A DNA stretch of 5,828 bases from SZUA-365 sp034002405. Its GTDB lineage: Bacteria; Bacteroidota; Ignavibacteria; SZUA-365. A model generated the notes under the pieces. That model searched no databases, had not been told where the DNA came from, and saw nothing but the letters and a program-made list of their open reading frames with translations. A program made the translations under genes and the position numbers. The DNA lies in the NCBI GenBank assembly GCA_034002405.1, contig JAVFAS010000107.1, positions 1-5,828 of the forward strand, read 5' to 3'. Shown here in pieces: positions 1 through 5,011 of the stretch. Every line of letters starts with the position of its first letter. Positions within the stretch are counted from its first letter, which is position 1.

Positions 1-142
1 GCTCCCAGTGGAAGTCGTGCGAGCTTGTGTCGGGGATGGTCGCGGACGGCGGGTCGATGATCTCCTCGTCGCACCCGGCGGACAACACCCAAGTAAGCAT
101 CAGCGCGAAGGCGATTACGGGGATCCGTACGCTTCCACTCAT
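1..142 (-). CDS. Lipoprotein N-terminus (partial, runs off left edge)
   Basis: Read on the minus strand from the ATG at 142-140, 47 codons are visible before the window ends. They encode a short n-region with one Arg (R6), a hydrophobic stretch (about residues 8-21) and the lipobox L20-S-A-G-C24, so this is a signal-peptidase-II lipoprotein anchored by C24. The mature protein opens with Asp-Glu-Glu, then a Pro/Ser/Thr-rich linker, and reaches a Ser-His-Asp-Phe-His-Trp-Glu stretch at 41-47. From memory, similar SH-x-F-x-W starts occur in Bacteroidota/Ignavibacteria-type surface lipoproteins with repeat domains; that is a weak inference. The start is well supported by an AGAGGAG ribosome binding site 6 nt upstream. 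The body of the protein lies outside the window, so its function cannot be called. It is 351 bp from the amidase on the same strand and probably has its own promoter. Confidence 0.85.
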   Translation of the reverse strand, partial: MSGSVRIPVIAFALMLTWVLSAGCDEEIIDPPSATIPDTSSHDFHWE

Positions 143-148
143 CTTGGA

Positions 149-155
149 CTCCTCT
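149..155 (-). promoter_or_regulatory. Shine-Dalgarno site of the left lipoprotein gene
   Basis: On the minus strand AGAGGAG ends 6 nt before the ATG at 142. This is a near-ideal anti-16S match and fixes the lipoprotein start. It is the only strong Shine-Dalgarno in the window; the other four gene starts have weak or no match. Confidence 0.75.
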
Positions 156-315
156 GATTCACGGGAAATTTCTCCAATCAGGCACACTTCCAGTTCCCAG
201 CCCGTCCCGCGGTGGCATCACCATTGCCGTATGGAAACGTCGTGACACGCGGCCTCCCGGCTGTGCGCGCCGTCATGCTTTTACGATCAATGGATCCTGT
301 AAGAGATAAACTCTC

Positions 316-385
316 GCCCAATCAAAAAAAAAAAAGACCAAACCAGTCAAGTGACAAATAAATGACTTGACAAATGCGATTGGGC
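316..385. repeat. Nested inverted repeats
   Basis: The outer arms are GCCCAATC (316-323) and GATTGGGC (378-385), perfect over 8 bp. The inner arms are GTCAAGT (346-352) and ACTTGAC (365-371), perfect over 7 bp. The two pairs do not share a centre: the left side of the internal loop holds the A12 tract and is 22 nt long, the right side is 6 nt. The whole could fold as an asymmetric two-stem hairpin in DNA or in RNA of either strand. Confidence 0.6.
324..371 (-). terminator. Possible intrinsic terminator after the amidase gene
   Basis: Read on the minus strand, a 7-bp perfect stem (GTCAAGT 371-365 with ACTTGAC 352-346, 12-nt loop) is followed by ten bases and then T12 (335-324). The position, about 120 bp past the amidase stop, suits a terminator for the three-gene unit. 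Against it, the stem is AT-rich and short, the loop is long, and the T tract does not start directly after the stem. An outer 8-bp stem (385-378 with 323-316) would enclose the T tract and could compete with the inner one. Confidence 0.35.
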
Positions 386-493
386 ATGATTTTAACGACG
401 GCACCGAATGCCACGCGCCTGTGCCGGCCACGGCGTCGTGGACGACAGGGAATGACGGGCGCGATCGGAGCGCCGCGCGGGTCAATCCTCGGA

Positions 494-2260
494 TCAATCC
501 TTCAGACTTTTTTCGTATTCCTTCGCATAGCGCATGATGGCGTCGAAGAAGCGTGTGGCGAGATGCTCCTGCCCGGCGTTGGTGGCGAGGAATTTTTCCT
601 CCGCCGTATTGCTGAGGAAGCCGGCCTCGAGCAGCACGCCGGGCATGGAGGCGCCGACGAGCACGTAGAAGCCAGCCTGCTTGACACCCTTGCTGCCGAT
701 CTGGCGGCTTTTGCGCACCTCTTCGTCGAGCAGTTCGGCGAAGCGTTCGCTGTACCGGGCGTAGGCGCTCTGGGCCATGTTGATCATGATGAAGCTCTCG
801 TTGTCGAGCTTCGCGTAGCGCTTCTCGTAGTCCTTTTCAAACTTGATGACGGAGTTTTCGAACTCGGCGATGCGAATGGCCTCGGCCGTGCGTCCGGGCC
901 GGAGGATGTACACTTCGAAGCCGCGTGCGGACGACGGCTTGATTTCGGTCGAATTGCAGTGCAGTGAGACGAACAGTTTGCCTTCGGCGGCGTTCGCGAT
1001 CTGCCCGCGCTTGTCGAGGGGCACGAAGGTGTCGTCCTTGCGCGTGTAGACGACCTTCACGCCGGGCATCCCGCGCTCGATCAGCTTGCCGAGCTTGAGC
1101 GCCATGCCGAGCACGACGTTCTTTTCCTTGATGCCGCTGACGCCGATGGCGCCGGGATCCTTGCCGCCATGTCCCGGATCGATGACGATGCAGTCGAGTT
1201 TCCATTTTGTCCGGTCGCGGTCCTGCTGTCCCCCCCGCTCCTCGCGGAGGATGCGGTCCACTTCCACCTGCTTGAACAGGGAGACGAGCAGGTCGCCGGT
1301 CTTCACATCGCGGCTGATTTTGTCCGAGGTATATCGGTCGTTGAGCAGAAAGGAAATGCGTGCGTTCGTGCCGAGCTGCTCCGCCTCCACGCCGGTGATG
1401 CCCGCGCCGTCGGTGGGCGTCTGCCGCAGCTCGTTTGCGTCGACCGACACGCCATGCAGCGTGACCACCAGACGATCGTCCTCGAGCTGGCTCGCGTAGT
1501 CCTTCACCGCCTTCCGCGTGTGGATGCGGATGAGCGTGCCATTCCTGCGCGTGTCGACGCTCACACGCGCGACATCGGCGGTCGATGCCGTTTCCGCCTT
1601 GATTTCCCGCGGGGCGAGTGCGGGGCTGGAGGAAGGCGCCGCCGTCGCGGCGACGTCCTTCACCGGAACGCTCCGCGCCGCGCGTTCCTTCGCGGGTGGA
1701 GTCGCACCCGCGGGTGCGCCGGCGGGAACGGAGGCCAGGGGCGGCGTCCCTTTCACCCGGGCCGCACCGCCGGCACTCGCGACGGTCAGTTCGACGCGGG
1801 ATTGATCCAACGTCAGGCCGCGGCCCCAGACGCGCCCGAGCAGCGGCAGCATCGTGGCCATCGGCATGTAGTAGGCCACGCGCGTGCGCATGATCTCGGC
1901 CGGGAGCTGATAGACCTCGGTGATGGCGTTGTCGCGCTGCGAGAGCACGACGACGAAGGGATTGCCCGCGGTCATCTTGAGCCGCTGCGCGCCGATGCGC
2001 ACTTCGATCTTTCCCACCTCGGCATTTTCATACGTCGGGAACTTGAAACGGCGGCTCAGTTCGTTGAGGGACGCGTACAGCACGCGTCCGTGGAAGAAGG
2101 CGGGGATGGTGAACTGCGTCCCGTCCGTGATCACGCGGAGCGAGGATATCTCGGCGGAGACGGACCGCGCGTGGACGTCCGTGGCCGCGTCCCGCGCGCC
2201 CGGCACGAATCCCACCATGAAGAGAAGCACGAAAAGGAGTATTCGGAGTTTCATATGCAT
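494..2260 (-). CDS. Exported N-acetylmuramoyl-L-alanine amidase (Amidase_3)
   Basis: A 588-residue zinc amidase that hydrolyses the MurNAc-L-Ala bond in peptidoglycan, acting in the periplasm during cell separation or wall turnover. Residues 1-31 form a signal peptide (K4, R6, then a hydrophobic core). Residues about 36-162 resemble the copper-amine-oxidase N-terminal-like fold found in some bacterial amidases. Residues 163-227 are an Ala/Pro-rich linker, and about 228-330 look like an AMIN-type targeting domain. The catalytic domain spans about 355-582: DPGHGG at 361-366 (H364), E379, SLHCN at 432-436 (H434) and LLEAGF with E545. These are the expected zinc ligands and catalytic glutamate, so the enzyme should be active. 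The gene starts 10 bp after the phosphatase stop without a Shine-Dalgarno, which suggests translational coupling. A second ATG at 2254 gives an equally good signal peptide. A near-duplicate of the stop region gives a second in-frame TGA 12 bp downstream. Confidence 0.93.
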   Translation of the reverse strand: MHMKLRILLFVLLFMVGFVPGARDAATDVHARSVSAEISSLRVITDGTQFTIPAFFHGRVLYASLNELSRRFKFPTYENAEVGKIEVRIGAQRLKMTAGNPFVVVLSQRDNAITEVYQLPAEIMRTRVAYYMPMATMLPLLGRVWGRGLTLDQSRVELTVASAGGAARVKGTPPLASVPAGAPAGATPPAKERAARSVPVKDVAATAAPSSSPALAPREIKAETASTADVARVSVDTRRNGTLIRIHTRKAVKDYASQLEDDRLVVTLHGVSVDANELRQTPTDGAGITGVEAEQLGTNARISFLLNDRYTSDKISRDVKTGDLLVSLFKQVEVDRILREERGGQQDRDRTKWKLDCIVIDPGHGGKDPGAIGVSGIKEKNVVLGMALKLGKLIERGMPGVKVVYTRKDDTFVPLDKRGQIANAAEGKLFVSLHCNSTEIKPSSARGFEVYILRPGRTAEAIRIAEFENSVIKFEKDYEKRYAKLDNESFIMINMAQSAYARYSERFAELLDEEVRKSRQIGSKGVKQAGFYVLVGASMPGVLLEAGFLSNTAEEKFLATNAGQEHLATRFFDAIMRYAKEYEKSLKD

Positions 2261-2270
2261 CTATCGTCTG

Positions 2271-3500
2271 TCAGGGATTTCGCTTGATCACGACGACGGT
2301 CTTGTCGTCGGAGTACATGCCGTTGGCGCTGAAGGTCTGCACATCCTGGATCAGATCGATGCAGATGTCCTTCGCGCTGCGCCCGGCGTTGCGCCGCACC
2401 ACCTCCATGATGCGCGCGACTTCGTATTCCTCGTGTCCGTCATTGGCCTCGCTGATCCCGTCGGTGTACATCAGCAGCACGTCACCCGGGGCGATGTTGG
2501 TGTTGGTCACGCCGAAATGCGCGTCGGGCACGAGGCCGATCACCGGTCCGGTCACCGCCAGTTCGCTGCACTGCCGCGTGGCCGCGTGATAGTGGATGGG
2601 CTTGCTGTGTCCCGCGTTGGAATACAGCACGAGGCCCTCCTCGCCGTCGAACAGTTCGCAGTAAAACAGCGTCAGAAAGCGCTCGTGGGGAAAGATACGA
2701 CGATTGATGGAATTGATACGGCGCAGCATCGGGGCGATCTTGCTTTCGGCCTCGACGCTCATCATCAGCGCACCGGAGACGAACAGGGCCTGGACCGCGG
2801 CCGAAAACCCCTTGCTCGCGGCATCGCCGATGCTGACCGCCATCCGGTCAGGGTCGTCGCCCATGCGGTAGTAATTGAAGAAATCACCACCGACGGTTTT
2901 CTCCGGAATCGACACGCCGTACAGCTCGTAGCGCCCGAACGAGAGTTCGTGTTCGGGCAGCAGCCGTCGCTGGAGATCCCGCGCCAACTCCATTTCTGAT
3001 AAAAGGATGCGCTTTTCTTCTTCCGAACGCCGGCCGGCGAGCAATTGCGTGACCGCCTGACCGGTGATACTCAGGATATGCTTGAATTCCGGGTCGCGCT
3101 CCCGGGTGTTGAAGGCCATCAGGTATTCGTAGTAGTCGAGGTCACCGATGGTGACGCGGTTGCCGATGCCGGTGGCGGAATACTTGACGATGCCCTTCTT
3201 CCGCAGCGCGCGGTTGGTTTCGTCGGCCAGCACGGTGCGCTTCCGCGCCACCTGCTCGAACACGGTATAGCCCTTGAGGCGGATCTCGAAACCGACACCG
3301 ACCTCCTCGATGTTTCCGCTCTCGTAAATGAGACGGTACTTGCGCGCGGCCGGAAGCAGCTTCCACACGCGTCCGCCCGTCACGCTCGTGCGCTCGCTCG
3401 ACACGATTTCATCGAGAATGGAGGTGAGCATGGCGTCGTCGGACTCGTACGCTTGGGAGCCGATCGATTCGATGAGACGGTAGAGAGTGCGTTGGGTCAT
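2271..3500 (-). CDS. PP2C/SpoIIE-type serine phosphatase with GAF-like sensor
   Basis: A 409-residue cytoplasmic protein with no signal peptide or membrane segment. Residues about 1-155 look like a GAF-type sensory domain. Residues 157-182 form a charged helical linker ending in LQRRLLP, typical of the junction before RsbU/SpoIIE phosphatase domains. The catalytic PPM domain covers about 185-406: GGDFF at 204-208 (D206), GDAASKG at 225-231 (D226), SNAGH at 294-298, YTDGISEA at 345-352 (D347) and SDDK at 397-400. The metal-binding aspartates are all present; the usual GD-x-SGKG is changed to GD-A-ASKG, but D226 is kept. Known relatives dephosphorylate anti-sigma-factor antagonists in partner-switching pathways; no such antagonist or anti-sigma kinase is in this window, so the substrate is unknown. 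The ATG at 3500 is chosen because the ATG just upstream is followed by a stop after three codons. No clear Shine-Dalgarno is visible. The gene lies 36 bp after the transporter and 10 bp before the amidase. Confidence 0.92.
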   Translation of the reverse strand: MTQRTLYRLIESIGSQAYESDDAMLTSILDEIVSSERTSVTGGRVWKLLPAARKYRLIYESGNIEEVGVGFEIRLKGYTVFEQVARKRTVLADETNRALRKKGIVKYSATGIGNRVTIGDLDYYEYLMAFNTRERDPEFKHILSITGQAVTQLLAGRRSEEEKRILLSEMELARDLQRRLLPEHELSFGRYELYGVSIPEKTVGGDFFNYYRMGDDPDRMAVSIGDAASKGFSAAVQALFVSGALMMSVEAESKIAPMLRRINSINRRIFPHERFLTLFYCELFDGEEGLVLYSNAGHSKPIHYHAATRQCSELAVTGPVIGLVPDAHFGVTNTNIAPGDVLLMYTDGISEANDGHEEYEVARIMEVVRRNAGRSAKDICIDLIQDVQTFSANGMYSDDKTVVVIKRNP

Positions 3501-3536
3501 GGATGCATGAAAAATAGTTCAGGAAACACACGGCGT

Positions 3537-4784
3537 TCAGGCCCGGACCTCCCAGAGCGTGAAGCGCGCGAGCAGGACAACGACAAACAGCACGATGCCT
3601 CCGGTGAGAAAGGGCCAGGGCACGCCGAAGGCGTCGAAGGCGAAGGCCCCCCAGATCGGACCGAGCACGCGCGCGAGCGCGCCGAGGGCCTGGTTGATGC
3701 CGAGCACCCCCCCCTGCTGCCGCTCATCGGCGTGCCGGGAAATCATGCTCAGGCAGCTCGGTGTCATCACACCGGTGCCGAGCGAGAGCACGGCGAGCAC
3801 GACGAGCAGAAGGAGGGTCCCGCCGGCGTACGGGATGGCCGCGAGTCCGGCCGAGGTCAGCAGCGCCCCGACCAGGAAGAGCAGCCGTTCGTCATACCGC
3901 GTGCTCAGCGCGCGGATGAGTCCCCCCTGCGTGATCGCGCCGATCACTCCGATGAATCCGAACAGATAGCCGACCTCCCGCTCGCTGAAGCCGTACTGGC
4001 GCGTGGAAATCATCGGAAAGGTGGCGTAGATGTTCGCATACCCGAAGGTGATGAGAAAAAACANNNNNNNNNNNNNNNNNNNNNNNNNNNNNNNNNNNNN
4101 NNNNNNNNNNNNNNNNNNNNNNNNNNNNNNNNNNNNNNNNNNNNNNNNNNNNNNNNNNNNNNNTCCCGCGTGCGCTCCCGCGTGGGATCCCGCGTGCGCT
4201 GCCGCATCCGCGGTGGCAGGCGCCGCCGCGCCGCGACGCAGGGATTCTGGCAGCGCGATCAGCGCGGTGACGAACGCGACGGCGGAGATGGCCGCGGCGG
4301 CGAAGCCTGGTACCTGATGGCCGTAGCCGACCAGCGCGCCGCCGATGAAGGGACCGAAGACAAACCCCAGCCCGAAGGCCGCACCGATCAGGCCCATGCC
4401 GCGCGCACGTTCTTCCGGACGCGTGACATCCGAAATATACGCCTGCGCGGCGGAAATATTCGCGCCGCCGATGCCGGCGAGCAGTCGCGAGGCGATGAGC
4501 ATCTCGAGCGAGTGGGCGAGTCCGAACATCAGATAGCTCACGACGGTGAGCGCGAGTCCGAACAGCAGGATCGGCCGCCGTCCGAAACGATCGGACAGCC
4601 GGCCCCAGATCGGGGTAAACAGCAGTTGCGAAAAGGAAAAACTCGCCACCACGAATCCCACCATCACATCACTCGCGCCGAAACCCGCTTCGGCATAGGA
4701 CGGAATGATCGGGATGACGATGCCGAATCCCAGCAGATCGATGAAGGTGATGAGAAAAATGATCGCGAGAGGCGTTTTCTTCAT
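3537..4784 (-). CDS. MFS drug/proton antiporter (DHA1, TetA-like), interrupted by assembly gap
   Basis: A 12-helix inner-membrane transporter of the major facilitator superfamily; relatives export tetracycline and other drugs in exchange for protons. Numbering from the ATG at 4784, TM1 carries FIDLLGFGIVIPIIP (14-28). The TM2-3 loop has motif A, GRLSDRFGRR (61-70). TM4 has R100 in RLLAGIGG (motif B), DVTRPEERARG lies at 119-129, and TM5 has the Gly-rich antiporter motif C region (about 134-149). The central loop after about residue 183 becomes Ala-rich and ends in AHAG-SHAG-AHAG (196-207), directly at the 100-N gap. The second half resumes with the rest of TM7 and runs to the stop at 3537. 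Both halves are in the same frame with 100 Ns, giving a nominal 415 residues, normal for the family. An upstream start (4832) would add 16 Arg-rich residues and is less likely. Substrate cannot be called. Confidence 0.9.
   Translation of the reverse strand: MKKTPLAIIFLITFIDLLGFGIVIPIIPSYAEAGFGASDVMVGFVVASFSFSQLLFTPIWGRLSDRFGRRPILLFGLALTVVSYLMFGLAHSLEMLIASRLLAGIGGANISAAQAYISDVTRPEERARGMGLIGAAFGLGFVFGPFIGGALVGYGHQVPGFAAAAISAVAFVTALIALPESLRRGAAAPATADAAAHAGSHAGAHAGXXXXXXXXXXXXXXXXXXXXXXXXXXXXXXXXXXFFLITFGYANIYATFPMISTRQYGFSEREVGYLFGFIGVIGAITQGGLIRALSTRYDERLLFLVGALLTSAGLAAIPYAGGTLLLLVVLAVLSLGTGVMTPSCLSMISRHADERQQGGVLGINQALGALARVLGPIWGAFAFDAFGVPWPFLTGGIVLFVVVLLARFTLWEVRA
4064..4163. other. Assembly gap (100 Ns)
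   Basis: A run of exactly 100 Ns, the usual placeholder for a scaffold gap of unknown size. It falls inside the transporter gene and hides the end of the central loop and the start of TM7. The right edge of the gap is a 12-bp tandem repeat, which is a likely reason for the assembly break. Confidence 0.97.
4164..4211. repeat. 12-bp tandem repeat (four visible copies) at the gap edge
   Basis: Four consecutive 12-bp units are visible (4164-4175, 4176-4187, 4188-4199, 4200-4211). The first and third are identical, the second differs at three positions and the fourth is more diverged. The repeat is in frame with the transporter; on the minus strand it encodes ADAA, AHAG, SHAG, AHAG. Because the gap starts immediately next to it, the true number of copies is unknown and could be higher. 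Confidence 0.85.
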
Positions 4785-4835
4785 ACACGCGCCGGCGCGC
4801 CGCCGATGACGCGTCCCACCGCGTGACCACAACGG

Positions 4836-4889
4836 CCGGTGTGGAAGGGTCCACCGGTGTGGACGGGTTCACCAGCGTGGACGGGGAGC
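4836..4889. repeat. Three 18-bp direct tandem repeats
   Basis: Units are 4836-4853, 4854-4871 and 4872-4889. Units 1 and 2 match at 16 of 18 positions; units 2 and 3 at 12 of 18, with the core GTGGACGGG conserved. Looser copies of that core follow at about 4922-4932 and 4943-4953 without regular spacing. The array sits about 50-105 bp upstream of the transporter start, so it could be a set of binding sites for a regulator, or a small minisatellite with no function. Confidence 0.6.
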
Positions 4890-4972
4890 GTAACGGAGCG
4901 GATTTCGCCGAATAATTTCATGGTGACGGGGACAATATGCGAATGGACAGGGATGGAATCCGGGTCCGAATG

Positions 4973-4978
4973 TATATT
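4973..4978 (+). promoter_or_regulatory. Candidate -10 box for the right lipoprotein gene
   Basis: TATATT (5 of 6 to the bacterial -10 consensus) directly follows a TG and stands out in GC-rich sequence. Extended, TATATTAC is also a partial match to the Bacteroidota -7 motif TAnnTTTG. Initiation about 7 bp downstream would give a leader of about 27 nt to the ATG at 5012. No good -35 element is seen at the right distance. Confidence 0.35.
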
Positions 4979-5002
4979 ACGGATTCAAAGTACGATTTTT
5001 CT

Positions 5003-5007
5003 GGAAG
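5003..5007 (+). promoter_or_regulatory. Weak ribosome binding site before the ATG at 5012
   Basis: GGAAG lies 4 nt before the ATG at 5012. It is a modest match, but it favours this start over the in-frame ATGs at 4937, 4943, 4970 and 5063. Confidence 0.4.
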
Positions 5008-5011
5008 CTGG

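Larger units (their letters stand above)
143..493. other. Intergenic region between amidase and left lipoprotein
   Basis: This 351-bp stretch separates two minus-strand genes and has no convincing ORF. Its middle (about 285-395) is markedly AT-rich against the GC-rich surroundings. It contains a perfect 8-bp inverted repeat (316-323 with 378-385), a perfect 7-bp inverted repeat nested inside it (346-352 with 365-371), and twelve A at 324-335, which read as T12 on the minus strand. The 3' end of the amidase transcript and the promoter of the lipoprotein gene should both lie here. I could not find a convincing -35/-10 pair or a Bacteroidota-type -33/-7 pair. A 21-codon minus-strand ORF just upstream of the lipoprotein Shine-Dalgarno has no support as a real leader peptide. 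Confidence 0.6.
4785..5011. other. Divergent intergenic region
   Basis: This 227-bp spacer lies between the transporter unit (minus) and the right lipoprotein (plus) and should hold the promoters of both. It contains the 18-bp tandem repeats at 4836-4889 and a plus-strand AT-rich box at 4973-4978. For the minus strand, an AT-rich patch at about 4909-4920 could include a -10 element, but the match is too weak to annotate. No Shine-Dalgarno precedes the transporter ATG. Confidence 0.5.

Noticed and set aside
177..245. Leader peptide (21 codons, minus strand) upstream of the left lipoprotein
   Set aside because: It has no ribosome binding site, no regulatory codon run and no attenuator-like hairpin pair; a chance ORF is as likely.
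316..385. Insertion sequence or MITE ends
   Set aside because: The inverted arms are only 7-8 bp, no flanking target duplication is visible and there is no transposase gene.
374..967. 197-codon plus-strand ORF over the amidase 3' end
   Set aside because: It is antisense to the conserved catalytic domain; codon pattern and product are those of a shadow frame.
1169..2287. 372-codon plus-strand ORF antisense to the amidase
   Set aside because: It mirrors the amidase, whose domains and catalytic residues are clear. The predicted product is Arg/His/Gly-rich without family features, as expected of a shadow in GC-rich DNA.
3045..4826. 593-codon plus-strand ORF opposite the phosphatase and transporter
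   Set aside because: It spans two real genes, the intergenic space and the gap, and its product is low-complexity Arg/Glu/Asp-rich sequence with no domain.
4836..4889. CRISPR array
   Set aside because: The 18-bp units are directly adjacent with no spacers, degenerate, and there are only three; no cas gene is present.
4937..5011. Longer N-terminus for the right lipoprotein from ATG at 4937, 4943 or 4970
   Set aside because: It would put 14-25 extra polar residues before the signal peptide and cover the candidate promoter box; the start at 5012 has a better ribosome site and n-region.
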